DNA of 64,000 nt from Saprospiraceae bacterium (GTDB taxonomy: Bacteria; Bacteroidota; Bacteroidia; Chitinophagales; Saprospiraceae): NCBI GenBank assembly GCA_028280415.1, contig JANQLV010000045.1, forward strand, positions 86,001 through 150,000, written 5' to 3'. Below, one piece after another: positions 44,357 through 53,844 of the stretch; position 1 is the stretch's first letter, and every line of letters starts with the position of its first letter. A program made the position numbers and the translations under genes. The notes beneath the pieces were generated by a model that searched no databases, was not told the DNA's origin, and worked only from the letters and a program-made list of their open reading frames with translations.

Positions 44357-45297
44357 ATATTTTTCAATTTTTCGCCCTTCTTTCAATTAATCGAAAAATA
44401 TTTTCATTTTTTATTTAGTATTCAGTAATTGCATTTGAATATTATTTCTTAAAGTCCTAACTTTAGGATTATGCATGATTATTTTTCACTTTTGAAAAAA
44501 CGAAAACCCCAAACTTAAGTGTTGTAGAAAAATAATTCGGTATTTTAAATTGAAGATTCTGAATTTAGGCAAGACGAAGTTTTGAAATGTAATCCATTTT
44601 GAAACATCGCTTAAAATGCATAAATATTTCTTCTATAAATTATATAAGAACGTGTTTGGAAATTATTAATTGGCTGATGAATGCCACTTTTTCGCTTATT
44701 ACTCCCTGGCTAATTGTACAGGACAGGCAGCTATGTTTCGACACGCGCCTTTCGGGTATGCACTTCAAAACTGGCTTCGTCTAAACTAAATTTGACTATT
44801 CTTGCCGTAAAACAACATCCAAACTCGCTCTAAAATAGAATAAGGAGCTGACTTACGTTTTCCAACAGAGTTCAATGCTAGCTTATTTAAACCCAAGTTG
44901 CTTTACAACTTAAAACTCCATCCCAAGAATTATCGGGAAAATATCAAGCACCAAAAACAGCATTAAAAGCAGGGACTAAACTAAAGTTTGGGTTTACATT
45001 TTGAAATCTAATTCAAGTGTGATTTATCACTAATTGAATTAATAAATAGCCTGGAAGAATATCCGTTTAATACCGGCTAAAATGATCGGGATGGCGAAAA
45101 AATGTTAATCAAAAAAGTCGATTTAAACATTCAAATAATTAAGTAAATCAAAAATTGCCCGGATATTTATCTATTTATTATTAATAAGATTTTTCCAGGA
45201 ATTAAAGCGATTATTTGATTAATTAGGTATTTTTGGAAATTATACCGAACTGTTAAAATTCATTTTAAAAAGAAACTGTCAGACAGCGCAAACATAT
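44357..45297. other. 941-bp gene-free interval
   Basis: No ORF has coding character. The middle contains the mobile-element-like inverted repeats described at 44508-44995. Near the right end TATTTTTG at 45228-45235 fits the -7 consensus and could serve the PhzF gene 62 bp downstream. Confidence 0.5.
44508..44995. mobile_element. Possible decayed MITE / non-autonomous element with nested inverted repeats
   Basis: Three imperfect inverted-repeat pairs are nested. CCCAAACTT near 44508 is inverse to AAGTTTGGG near 44980. AGACGAAG..TTTTGAAATG near 44572 is inverse to CACTTCAAAACTGGCTTCGTCT near 44761 with a 3-base gap. TAAGAACGTGTTTGGA (44645-44660) matches the inverse of 44818-44833 at 13 of 16 positions, bounding a 189-bp core. 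No transposase frame remains and no target-site duplication was established. Confidence 0.4.
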
Positions 45298-46083
45298 ATG
45301 GCCCTTAAATTATATCAAATTGATGCATTTTCCGAAGCTCCTTTCAGTGGCAACCCGGCTGCTGTGGTTCCGCTGGAGACCTGGCTAGAAGAAGAGGTTA
45401 TGCAAAATATTGCCCTGGAAAACAACCTTTCTGAAACTGCATTTTTCATTCCCAATGGAGATGGTTTTTCAATCCGTTGGTTTACACCGAAAATTGAAGT
45501 CGATCTTTGTGGTCATGCTACGCTGGCAGCTGCTCATGTAATTTTCAAATACCATAATTTTAAAGGTGAAACCATCACTTTTCAATCTCGCAGTGGTCCT
45601 TTAACCGTCCGCAAAGATGGCAAGCAGTACAATATGACCTTTCCTACAGATGAAATTAAACAAACTACTACACCTGTAGAAATATTGAAAGCATTTAGTA
45701 TCGAATCACTGGAAACCTACCGAGGACGAGATGATTATATGGTGATTGTCGAATCTCAACGCATTGTTGAACAACTAAAACCCGACTTTAAAATGCTTTC
45801 AGGTTTGGAAGGATGTCGCGGTGTAATTATTACAGCAAAAGGAGATACTGTTGATTTTGTTTCCAGATGTTTTTATCCGCAAGCGGGCATTGATGAAGAT
45901 CCCGCTACCGGCTCTGCACATACCAGCATGACTCCTTACTGGGCAAAAAAACTGGGGAAGAATGAATTAACAGCTATTCAACTTTCCGAAAGGAAAGGTT
46001 TTTTTCGATGCAATTATATGGAAGCATTTACCTCTATAAGTGGAAGTACTAAAACTTTCCTTATAGGAGAGATTTTTTTATAA
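45298..46083 (+). CDS. PhzF-family epimerase/isomerase
   Basis: This 261-residue protein has the two-domain PhzF/diaminopimelate-epimerase-like fold. Signatures are FSGNPAAVVPL (~16-26), ENNLSETAFF with the catalytic Glu (E46), DLCGHATLAAAHVIF (~70-84) and the C-terminal DPATGSAH (~201-208). The family performs proton-shuttle isomerisations; in phenazine pathways it acts on trans-2,3-dihydro-3-hydroxyanthranilate. No phenazine genes are nearby, so this is a stand-alone member of unknown substrate. It is monocistronic. Confidence 0.93.
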   Translation: MALKLYQIDAFSEAPFSGNPAAVVPLETWLEEEVMQNIALENNLSETAFFIPNGDGFSIRWFTPKIEVDLCGHATLAAAHVIFKYHNFKGETITFQSRSGPLTVRKDGKQYNMTFPTDEIKQTTTPVEILKAFSIESLETYRGRDDYMVIVESQRIVEQLKPDFKMLSGLEGCRGVIITAKGDTVDFVSRCFYPQAGIDEDPATGSAHTSMTPYWAKKLGKNELTAIQLSERKGFFRCNYMEAFTSISGSTKTFLIGEIFL

Positions 46084-46246
46084 AAAGGATAGGCCAAAAC
46101 ATTAAAGCGAACATTGCCTCTATCCAACATCTGACTTACTTACTGGCTAAATATTTTTTAACTTAAAAAACGAATCAATTAATTCACACTCCGTTCGGTT
46201 CTTCATTGATCTGAAAAACATAACACTAAATCCATAATTCATAAAT

Positions 46247-46310
46247 GTGCAATCGTTTTGCACTTTGATGGTATTGGTATATCCCAAAGCTAACCCGGCT
46301 CTGAGAGCCG
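46247..46310 (+). promoter_or_regulatory. Two inverted repeats upstream of the NUMOD4-like gene
   Basis: GTGCAA-TCGTT-TTGCAC lies at 46247-46263 and CGGCTC-TGA-GAGCCG at 46296-46310, the second 16 bp before the ATG. They could be operators for autoregulation by the DNA-binding product or a leader hairpin. Confidence 0.4.
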
Positions 46311-46326
46311 ATTAAACATTTTTTAA

Positions 46327-46899
46327 ATGAGTGATGAACTAAAAGTGAAGTCTCACTGGAACGAGAAATGGATTCCTGTAGAATTTCAAAGTGAGACAAA
46401 ATCCTGCAACTATGCGATCTCCAATTATGGCAGGATAAAAAGTATCAACAAAAGTACAGGTAAAGAAAGTTTCCTCAAGGGAGCAGTAGTCAACCGAGGG
46501 CTTAGAATTCTAAATGTAAAGCTCAAAGACAATTCTACTGGTTATGTTTACATCCACAAATTTGTTGCTGAAAACTTTGTCAAGCGAAAAAGCGAAGAAG
46601 AAGACTGCATTATTCATGTAGATTTCAATAAGGACAATAACAAGTGGAATAATTTAAAATGGGTTTGCGAGCAAGAGTGGAAAGAACATGTTAAAAATTC
46701 TCCGGTTTATATCAAAGGCCGGGAAAAACGAATGAAGAGTTATAAACTGACGGAGTCGAAAGTCAAGGTGATGAAAAAAATGCTTGCCAATAAACAAAAT
46801 AAGAGAAAAATCATTGCCCGTAAATTTAATGTAAGCGAATCTCTGGTTAGAAGAATCGAAAAAGGCGAATACTGGAGTCACGTTACTATTGAAGACTGA
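46327..46899 (+). CDS. NUMOD4/HNH-like DNA-binding protein with C-terminal HTH
   Basis: This 190-residue protein starts with a NUMOD4-like module (~12-50: EKWIPVEF, YAISNYGRIKSINK). An HNH_3-like segment follows (~78-120: VYIHKFVAENFV, IIHVDFNKDNNKWNNLKWV); the usual V-N-H-x-D-G-N reads I-I-H-V-D-F-N, so the first Asn is changed. A C-terminal helix-turn-helix (~150-182) contains KRKIIARKFNVSESLVRRIEKGEYW. NUMOD/HNH proteins are homing endonucleases in phages and introns, but this one is free-standing and may be domesticated as a regulator. Nuclease activity is uncertain. Confidence 0.8.
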   Translation: MSDELKVKSHWNEKWIPVEFQSETKSCNYAISNYGRIKSINKSTGKESFLKGAVVNRGLRILNVKLKDNSTGYVYIHKFVAENFVKRKSEEEDCIIHVDFNKDNNKWNNLKWVCEQEWKEHVKNSPVYIKGREKRMKSYKLTESKVKVMKKMLANKQNKRKIIARKFNVSESLVRRIEKGEYWSHVTIED

Positions 46900-46930
46900 T
46901 TGGTCAGACTTTATGCAAAATCATTATAGA

Positions 46931-48364
46931 TTATGGAACCGAATTGAGTAACTGTCGAAGTGCGGTTACCGATTCGGGCTTCCCTGTCGCAGGTTCCATC
47001 TCAAAGATAAAGGCAGGGCTATCCATCTTTTGCAGATGCTCAAACTCAATGTTCGCCAGATAATGTACCGGAAAATAAAATATTTGGCGATCCGGACCGA
47101 TGGAAAAGATTCGCGCCCTGGAATCCAGAATAAATTCAAACCTTGGCCATTTTGATTTTGGATAATAAATAATTCCTTTATTATCTCCGCTCAAATAATA
47201 ACAAGCCGCCTCGTTTGGGTCATATGCCAGAGTATCCGGGTATTTAAAAATTGCATTTATAAATACGGACTCCTCTTCATCCGATATTTTTTGCCAGCCA
47301 AAAATACCGAACTTATTAATAGAAAAACTTCGAAAGGCACTCGCCATTAAGGCTAGTTTTTCAGTGGCGCTTTGTATTTTATTTATTCTTATTGCATAAT
47401 CTTTTTTCCAGTAGCCGGGGCCTAAATCAAATAAATCCCTGAGCGGCATAACTGCTTCCAATTGCGTGCTAAATGTTTTGGTACTATCTTTATCCGTCAC
47501 CACTAGTCGATATCGATTTTTATTAATAACCTCCATTCGTCCTCTGGCTCCTTTAGTCCAGTTGGGTAAGGGTTTTCTGGACAAATTCCTCCAAAGCATC
47601 AAGGCTGCAAATTCCCGTTTATCATTGTGATTAATAAATGCTTCAACATTGATATTGGACCAACGCAAACCGTATTGTTCCATTTTCCGCTGAGTCAGCT
47701 TATGGTTAACATTTACAAAGTCCTTATTGTACATCACATCCAGTATCCCCTTGTAATTAAATGAAAAATAGTCTTCATTGAGCGGGAACTTCATTTTGGG
47801 TTTCATCCGCTTTATCTGACGTTCCAATTGAACATGTGCCTCGTTGATCTCCGGAGAAACAATTAGCAAGCTATCGAGTGCTTCTTCTTTTCTATCAAAA
47901 TAATAAAGTGTATAGTCTTCATCCTTTTCATAGGTAGCCTGTCGTATATTTATGTCCTGACTGGGATCAAAAAAAAGCATTTGATTCAACTGACGAACTT
48001 CTATTTTAAAAGCTCCGGCTGTCTTAGACAGTTTCATACCTGGGTTAAACTGCAAGCCTTCCACCAGCAAGTCAATAGCATCCCGATATTCTTTGAAATG
48101 TAATTGTACTTCACCCCGAACCCGCAAACCGGTTCGATTGACCAGGGCATCCTCGGGAATATGAATTCGGGTACCGCTTGCAAATTGATGGCTAAATCCG
48201 GATTCTGCGAGAAAAGTATATATGGAATCAGGAGCATTTATCCCCTCTATTCCCGGCAGAATATACTGCTGATCTGCTGCTATCGTTTCGTCCATAGTAA
48301 AACGACAAGTTATAAACCCTATAATCGTCAGTATCAAAACGCCTAAAACGAGGAAAAGTCTCAT
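46931..48364 (-). CDS. Hypothetical lipoprotein with ZU5-like N-terminal module
   Basis: This 477-residue protein has a short N terminus whose hydrophobic segment ends IIGFITC (Cys20), fitting a lipoprotein signal. A beta-rich module follows (~60-125: GTRIHIPEDALVN, LRVRGEVQLHFKEYRDAIDLLVEGLQF, GAFKIEVRQL), a pattern recurring in large Bacteroidota surface proteins and related to ZU5-like folds. The remaining 350 residues are soluble and unassigned. It converges on the NUMOD4-like gene and is divergent from the trans-sulfuration gene. Function unknown. Confidence 0.78.
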   Translation of the reverse strand: MRLFLVLGVLILTIIGFITCRFTMDETIAADQQYILPGIEGINAPDSIYTFLAESGFSHQFASGTRIHIPEDALVNRTGLRVRGEVQLHFKEYRDAIDLLVEGLQFNPGMKLSKTAGAFKIEVRQLNQMLFFDPSQDINIRQATYEKDEDYTLYYFDRKEEALDSLLIVSPEINEAHVQLERQIKRMKPKMKFPLNEDYFSFNYKGILDVMYNKDFVNVNHKLTQRKMEQYGLRWSNINVEAFINHNDKREFAALMLWRNLSRKPLPNWTKGARGRMEVINKNRYRLVVTDKDSTKTFSTQLEAVMPLRDLFDLGPGYWKKDYAIRINKIQSATEKLALMASAFRSFSINKFGIFGWQKISDEEESVFINAIFKYPDTLAYDPNEAACYYLSGDNKGIIYYPKSKWPRFEFILDSRARIFSIGPDRQIFYFPVHYLANIEFEHLQKMDSPAFIFEMEPATGKPESVTALRQLLNSVP

Positions 48365-48533
48365 AGATTCAGTTAATATATGTGCAAAGGATATTGGCCG
48401 TTTTGGGGAATAAGCCTGCTAGAGCCTGTCAAATTTTGCTTAATAAGCCGAAAAATCCTGTTTTACAGGTCCGTCAATATTTTTTAGACAGATTCTTAAC
48501 GTTAGTTTTAAAGAATTAATTGCTTTTCCAAGC

Positions 48534-48546
48534 TTCGATATTCGAA
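48534..48546. repeat. TTCGATATTCGAA palindromic repeat, second copy at 41149-41161
   Basis: The 13-bp sequence TTCGATATTCGAA occurs here and at 41149-41161, both intergenic. Each is a TTCGA-rich palindrome related to the units at 12661-12720 and 13574-13616. Confidence 0.5.
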
Positions 48547-48596
48547 TATTATAACAAAAATGAATCCATTATAAAATTCTATCTTTAGGATTAAAA

Positions 48597-49757
48597 ATGC
48601 ATTTAAGCCATATCCTGAATCATCATGGTGAAGAGCGAGATAAATACTTTGGTGCAGTTGCTCCTCCTATAATCCAGACAAGTAATTTTGCGTTTAAGGA
48701 TCTTAGCTCTTTTCGGCAAGCTTTTGTGGATGAATTACAATCTCACCTATACACAAGGGGAAATAATCCGACCGTAAAAATACTGCGGCAAAAGATTGCT
48801 GCCCTGGAAGGAGCTGAAGACAGTCTGGTATTTAGCAGCGGGAGCGGAGCTATTGCCAATGCCGTCATTGCCAATTTGCAAGCCGGAGATCATATCATAT
48901 GTGTACAATCACCCTACAGCTGGACTTATAATCTGGTGAGTAATTTCTTGGCCCGATTCGGAGTAGAACACAGTTTTGTCGATGGAACGAACCTGGATAG
49001 TATAAAGGCTTCAATAAAAGAAAATACCCGGGTCTTATACCTTGAAAGTCCTAATAGTATCACCTTCGAATTGCAGGATTTGGAAGCTTGTGCAAAACTG
49101 GCAAAAGAGCATAATCTCATTTCCATTATTGATGCTACTTATGCCTCTCCCCTTTATCAAAAACCTTATCAGTTGGGAATTGACCTTAGCGTTCATACCT
49201 GCTCAAAATATTTGAATGGGCACAGTGATGTGGTTGCCGGGGTCCTGAGTGGATCAAAAGCCATGATCAAGAAAATTTTTGAATCGGAATTTATGACCCT
49301 GGGTGGAATTATATCGCCTAACGATGCGGCTATGGTCATACGAGGTTTACGAACACTCGAATTGCGCCTGGAAAGGTGTTCTCAAAGTGCATTAAAAATT
49401 GCAAGCTGGCTGGAAAAACATCCAAAAGTAGAAAAGGTCGTCCATCCGCATTTGCCTTCCCATCCCCAGTATGATTTGGCCAAAAAACAAATGCAGAAAT
49501 GCGGAGGCTTGTTTTCCATTTATTTAAAAACAGACTCGATAAAAAAAGTAGAAGCATTTCACCGCAAAATAAAAAGATTTCTACTAGCCGTTTCATGGGG
49601 CGGGCACGAATCGCTACTCCTGCCCTTCTGTGCATTTTATGGAATACCCGGCCGCCCTGATACTACTATTCCCTGGAACTTAGTGCGCATTTACATAGGC
49701 CTGGAGGATCCGGATTGGCTAATAGAAGACCTGGAACAAGCAATGGAGGTTTTGTAA
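48597..49757 (+). CDS. Cys/Met-metabolism PLP-dependent enzyme (cystathionine gamma-synthase/beta-lyase family)
   Basis: This 386-residue fold-type I PLP enzyme has PPIIQTSNFAF (~23-33), LYTRGNNPTVKILRQKIAALE (~52-72), SSGSGAIANAV (~81-91), and the PLP-lysine segment VHTCSKYLNGHSDVVAG with K204. The C-terminal block ends RIYIGLEDPDWLIEDL. The family carries out gamma- or beta-replacement/elimination on O-acetyl/succinyl-homoserine or cystathionine. The exact member (MetB, MetC, MetZ or methionine gamma-lyase) cannot be told from sequence alone. It is monocistronic. Confidence 0.92.
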   Translation: MHLSHILNHHGEERDKYFGAVAPPIIQTSNFAFKDLSSFRQAFVDELQSHLYTRGNNPTVKILRQKIAALEGAEDSLVFSSGSGAIANAVIANLQAGDHIICVQSPYSWTYNLVSNFLARFGVEHSFVDGTNLDSIKASIKENTRVLYLESPNSITFELQDLEACAKLAKEHNLISIIDATYASPLYQKPYQLGIDLSVHTCSKYLNGHSDVVAGVLSGSKAMIKKIFESEFMTLGGIISPNDAAMVIRGLRTLELRLERCSQSALKIASWLEKHPKVEKVVHPHLPSHPQYDLAKKQMQKCGGLFSIYLKTDSIKKVEAFHRKIKRFLLAVSWGGHESLLLPFCAFYGIPGRPDTTIPWNLVRIYIGLEDPDWLIEDLEQAMEVL

Positions 49758-49866
49758 AATGTTCGAATTAAAAATGTGAACCTGTTATTATTTAAGCTCG
49801 ATACATTAATCCGTTTTGTAATAAATCCGGTAATCAAAAATCCTATATTATTCGTATCTTGTAATA

Positions 49867-51834
49867 ATGTCAACTCACATTTTTTATACTATAATAGCTA
49901 TGATCTCTTGCCATAATCTCTGGGCACAGCCTTTTCGCTGTACAGGAGATCTTATTCTGACTGTCGCACCGGAAGCTACCGAAAGTCGATTTTATACCAT
50001 AGACATACAAAATAATCCGGAACCACAAATTATCTTCAATGAGTTTTCTACTGAACCGACACCTTATATAAATGCTATTGGTTATCGAAGAGTCGATAAT
50101 TATGTATACGGTATTGCACCCAATACAAGGGATTTATATCGAATCGACGCTAATGGAAATGCTACTTTTCTTAGCAGCATTGAGGAACTGAATCCCAGCA
50201 ATAATTATAATGCAGGAGATGTAAGTCCCGATGGTCAATTTTTAGTCCTGTTGAGTGGCAGGGCCACCAGCTTTCCCTGGAGAAATGTCGAACTGATCCT
50301 GATTGATTTGCAATCCAATGATTATAATACGACTGTTATCCCAATCATCACACTATCCGGAGAAGTAGTCTACTCCCTCGATATTGCTTTTGATCCGCTT
50401 ACCGGTCAGCTTTATGGCTACGATGGTCATGCCGGCCGCTTATTATTGATACAGTTAAGTAGCGGGGAGATAAATGATCTGGCTTTTCAGGCAACAGGAA
50501 CAATCAACGCAATGGCTTCTTTGTTTTTTGACTCATTTGGCAATTTATATGGTTATGCCAAGCATCTTGGTGAACAGGGGATCAAAGCTTTTTATAAGAT
50601 CGATAAAAACAGTGGAGCCCTGGAGTTTGTATTAGAAGGTCCGCTTGCTTCGGCCAGTGATGGCTGCAGCTGCCCCTACCGGATTGAATTATTAAAATCT
50701 GTTCAACCCTCAGAAACTGTACCCTGTTCTGAAGTTCTCTACACTTTCTCGCTTGCTAATGCTACAAATGCCATACAGGAAAATATCCGATTTGAAGACA
50801 TTTTTCCTCCCGGTTTTGAGGTACTGGAAATAACAGGCAATACTTATAATGGGCAAATTCAGGGATTGAATACAGGTACTTTGATCATTGATAATATGTC
50901 CGTCAGTCCCGGTATCGATAGTTTTCAGGTCCGAGTAGCTATAGGTGATATCCCTCCCGGAGTTTATGCGAATCAAGCTAGCCTTAATAATTTGTCTATT
51001 GCTATTGGCAGTACTGAACTTTCTGATGATCCCGCTACTATCCTGCTGGATGATCCCACCAATTTGGAAGTACTTCCACTGGAAGTTATTCCGGAGGATC
51101 AATTGCTGGACTTATGTCCGGGAGATACTTTGCTAATCGATGCAAGTTTGCCCGAGGGTATTTTCGAATACACCTGGGAAGATGGCTCAAATAATCCGCT
51201 CCGGCCTGTTTTTGAGCCAGGTATTTACACGATACTTATTGAAAACGAATGCGAAACTTTCGAAGTCAATTATATTGTAGAAGCAATAAACCCCGATCTG
51301 GAACTGGATTTGGGAGCCGATCTGGAGATTAACCTGGGGGAAACTATATTAATTCATCCTTCAATTTCCGGGACAGCATCAATTTACTATAATTGGAACA
51401 GCAATAATGATCAAACGCTATCCTGTACCAATTGTCCGGTTCTCGAAGTTATTCCGACCGATGATGCTACTTATACTTTGACCATACTCGATGACAATGG
51501 TTGTTCTCAATCTGATGCTATCAATGTTTTCGTCAACAAAGACTACAACATTTTTGTTCCAAATATTTTTACACCAAATGGGGATGGCATTAATGATCGG
51601 TTTTTTATTCAGGGACAAGAGAATATAAAAATCAAATCATTCCGCATTTTCGACCGCTGGGGAAGCCTGGTTTATGCAAAAAACAATGTACCTGTCAGTG
51701 ATGAAACCGCAGGCTGGGATGGATATATAAAAGATAAAAAGGCTCCGACAGCCGTCTTTGTCTGGCTTGCAGAGGTCGAATTTATAGACGGAGAACAGAA
51801 GGTATTTTCAGGTGATGTAGCAGTGGTTTACTAG
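49867..51834 (+). CDS. T9SS type B (CHU_C) surface protein with DUF11-like domain
   Basis: This 655-residue protein has an export signal (1-20, ending HNLWAQ). The N-terminal beta-propeller-like half (~20-275) contains repeats such as GYRRVDNYVYGI and FDPLTGQLYGYDGHAGRL. A DUF11-type repeat lies at ~280-395 (LYTFSLANATNAIQENIRFE), then an Ig-like/PKD-like stretch, and the gliding-motility-associated C-terminal domain (~560-655; IFVPNIFTPNGDGINDRFFI, FDRWGSLVY, GWDGYIKDKKAP) that directs type B T9SS export. It is probably a secreted adhesin or cell-surface structural protein. Confidence 0.92.
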   Translation: MSTHIFYTIIAMISCHNLWAQPFRCTGDLILTVAPEATESRFYTIDIQNNPEPQIIFNEFSTEPTPYINAIGYRRVDNYVYGIAPNTRDLYRIDANGNATFLSSIEELNPSNNYNAGDVSPDGQFLVLLSGRATSFPWRNVELILIDLQSNDYNTTVIPIITLSGEVVYSLDIAFDPLTGQLYGYDGHAGRLLLIQLSSGEINDLAFQATGTINAMASLFFDSFGNLYGYAKHLGEQGIKAFYKIDKNSGALEFVLEGPLASASDGCSCPYRIELLKSVQPSETVPCSEVLYTFSLANATNAIQENIRFEDIFPPGFEVLEITGNTYNGQIQGLNTGTLIIDNMSVSPGIDSFQVRVAIGDIPPGVYANQASLNNLSIAIGSTELSDDPATILLDDPTNLEVLPLEVIPEDQLLDLCPGDTLLIDASLPEGIFEYTWEDGSNNPLRPVFEPGIYTILIENECETFEVNYIVEAINPDLELDLGADLEINLGETILIHPSISGTASIYYNWNSNNDQTLSCTNCPVLEVIPTDDATYTLTILDDNGCSQSDAINVFVNKDYNIFVPNIFTPNGDGINDRFFIQGQENIKIKSFRIFDRWGSLVYAKNNVPVSDETAGWDGYIKDKKAPTAVFVWLAEVEFIDGEQKVFSGDVAVVY

Positions 51835-51918
51835 AACGGTATAGAGAAGGTAGAAAGTGCATACCCGTTTTAATAGTTTGGAGTTAGACAAATACTCATA
51901 GAATACCGCAATAATACG

Positions 51919-52713
51919 ATGCATCAAATAAAATACATTTTCAATACTATTTTAAGTATCCCGCTTTTTCCGATTCTTTATTATCAGGGAAAGCGTATTC
52001 GCAAAACGATCCCCCAATTGCCGGAGGCAAAAGTACCACAAGGCAAAACCGGAAAGGGACAGGCGGAATTGCGTTTGCTTAGTCTTGGAGAAAGTACGAT
52101 CGCCGGAGTCGGTGTCCAAAAGCACGAACAAGGCTTTAGTGGACATTTGGCAAATTCACTTTCACAAGCTTTGAATTGCATGGTTCATTGGCAGGTAATT
52201 GCCCGAAGCGGTTATACGGCTCAAAAGGTTCATGAAAAACTGATTTCTAAAATCGATGCTCCATCACTAGATATCATTATTATCGGCCTCGGCGGAAATG
52301 ATACTTTTAAAATGACCCCTCCGAATAAATGGAAAAAGGATTTGAAAGTTTTGATTCAAAAACTACAGGAAAAATACTCCAAAACCCCAATTGTATTTTC
52401 TAATGTTCCACCGATCCGCGATTTTCCGGCTTTTACAAATACCATGCGATTAATACTAGGCAAACAAGTCGATCTTATGCACGAGGTTTTAAAAGAACTT
52501 AGTCAAAATGTCGAAAATGTTTGGTATGCTGAAGACAGAATAGAATTACAATTTTGGTTGGAACATTTTAAAAATGAAAAGTATAGCGCTAAAGATTTTT
52601 TTAGTGATGGAGTACATCCTTCAGAATTAACCTATAAAACCTGGGCAGAGGAAATGGCCAAATTTATTCTGGAAAACAAGATTATAAAACCAGCTATATT
52701 GTCTCAAAACTAA
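51919..52713 (+). CDS. SGNH/GDSL-family hydrolase
   Basis: This 264-residue protein has block I LSLGESTIAG with the nucleophile Ser59 (G-E-S in place of G-D-S), an intermediate GLGGNDT block (~119-125) with the oxyanion Asn, and block V SDGVHPS with the Asp-His pair near residues 233-237. The N-terminal ~30 residues contain a hydrophobic segment (~8-22) that may anchor it in the inner membrane. SGNH enzymes are esterases acting on lipids or acetylated glycans; the substrate is unknown. Its 3' end overlaps the convergent small gene by 20 bp. Confidence 0.9.
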   Translation: MHQIKYIFNTILSIPLFPILYYQGKRIRKTIPQLPEAKVPQGKTGKGQAELRLLSLGESTIAGVGVQKHEQGFSGHLANSLSQALNCMVHWQVIARSGYTAQKVHEKLISKIDAPSLDIIIIGLGGNDTFKMTPPNKWKKDLKVLIQKLQEKYSKTPIVFSNVPPIRDFPAFTNTMRLILGKQVDLMHEVLKELSQNVENVWYAEDRIELQFWLEHFKNEKYSAKDFFSDGVHPSELTYKTWAEEMAKFILENKIIKPAILSQN

Positions 52714-52912
52714 TAATACGGGCAGGAGTTCCCCACATCGCGGTACTCATCGCATCAATAGGCTCAATGCTGACTTCTACAGTTTTATTATTATACTTCA
52801 ATTGCTCGGGCATGTTAATAATCATCCACTTTTGGCCATTGGGTTCAATAATCCCCCAAAAGCCAGTCTCGATATTTTGGTAAGTCACCTTTCCTTTGAT
52901 TGCTTTAGCCAT
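52694..52912 (-). CDS. Small OB-fold-like hypothetical protein
   Basis: This 72-residue protein consists of a beta-strand-rich run: IKGKVTYQNIETGFWGIIEP, GQKWMIINMPEQLKY, KTVEVSIEPIDAM and TPARIISFETI. This five-strand spacing is OB-fold-like, although no catalytic or binding residue is diagnostic. It overlaps the SGNH gene end by 20 bp and is 48 bp past the S24 repressor gene on the same strand, so co-transcription is likely. Confidence 0.7.
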   Translation of the reverse strand: MAKAIKGKVTYQNIETGFWGIIEPNGQKWMIINMPEQLKYNNKTVEVSIEPIDAMSTAMWGTPARIISFETI

Positions 52913-52959
52913 AATGGTATATAATGATTTTCGTTGCGATAATCCTTCTTACATTAAGC

Positions 52960-53808
52960 TCAGTCTTCTTCCGGCTTATTTAGCACACGTTCAACTTTAG
53001 AACCTAAAGTTTGCAATAAATGCGTTTGCTTTACGATAGTATTTCGAAGTTGCTTTACCTCATCCTGTAGATTATTTTGCAGATTAGCTGGTGAAGGCAA
53101 AAACGGACTGATTTTGGCTCGAACATACCAAATCTCCCGGATATCACCTACGTTAACCCTATATGGTTCATAAAAGCCATTATCAGAATGCAGCTCCAGA
53201 TATTTTTCCTCTTTCAAGCGATTCATGATTCGTTTCACTACTACATCCCCCCTGGTCACAATCACATACACATAATTATCTTTGATCGAATTTTCCCATA
53301 ATGTTGGTTCGAGATAACTACAAACCACCTTGTCTCCTTCAAAAAGTGTTGGTTCCATGCTATCACCTGATACATCAAAAGAACGATGTGTACCCACCTT
53401 GTATTTATAATCGGGAAGTGTAAAAGTCGGCAAATCCTGAATGAAGGTTGGATCGGTCATTTCTCCGGCATAACCGGCCTGAGCCGGGACGGGTACGTGG
53501 ACAATCCGCTCGTCTTCCTGCGAATTGGTAACAATCGTTAATAAGCGAAAACTTTTATGTACTTCATCGCTCATAAACATCGCCCCTTCTCCAGTATAAA
53601 TATAAACCGGGTTGATTTTATATTTTTCTACAGCTTTCCGCAATAATTCTATCGTCACATCGCGTCGGCCTTTCAATATTTCGCTCAAACTCTGTGGCAG
53701 ATAATCCAGTGAAAGGGCAAATTGCCGGCTCGATCTTACCGTTCCTTCTTCCTTAAGTTGATTGTGGCATTTTATAAACCTCTGGGTAACAATACTCGTT
53801 GATGACAT
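52960..53808 (-). CDS. S24-peptidase-type helix-turn-helix repressor (LexA/CI-like)
   Basis: This 282-residue protein has an N-terminal HTH (~10-65; RSSRQFALSLDYLPQSLSEI, DVTIELLRKAVEKY). A LexA/CI-type S24 peptidase domain follows (~105-225) with the candidate cleavage Ala111-Gly112 in PAQAGYAGE, catalytic Ser150 in VSGDSMEPT and Lys192 in RGDVVVKRIM. A coiled tail ends the protein (~236-280). Such proteins self-cleave after DNA damage and derepress target genes, or act as phage-type repressors. There is no prophage here. The divergent intergenic region (53809-54003) holds a palindrome (53845-53858) that may be its operator. Confidence 0.92.
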   Translation of the reverse strand: MSSTSIVTQRFIKCHNQLKEEGTVRSSRQFALSLDYLPQSLSEILKGRRDVTIELLRKAVEKYKINPVYIYTGEGAMFMSDEVHKSFRLLTIVTNSQEDERIVHVPVPAQAGYAGEMTDPTFIQDLPTFTLPDYKYKVGTHRSFDVSGDSMEPTLFEGDKVVCSYLEPTLWENSIKDNYVYVIVTRGDVVVKRIMNRLKEEKYLELHSDNGFYEPYRVNVGDIREIWYVRAKISPFLPSPANLQNNLQDEVKQLRNTIVKQTHLLQTLGSKVERVLNKPEED

Positions 53809-53844
53809 TATTCTAAATTTAAGACTAAGACCTGCAATATAGTA

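Noticed and set aside
43927-44367. Minus-strand frame of about 146 codons over the end of tyrS
   Set aside because: Its Ile/Leu/Ser-rich translation is the shadow of the Lys/Glu-rich tyrS C-terminal region; the S4 domain on the plus strand is real.
44599-44784. 61-codon plus-strand frame in the region after tyrS
   Set aside because: It crosses the inverted repeats of the probable decayed element and has no start context or protein-like pattern.
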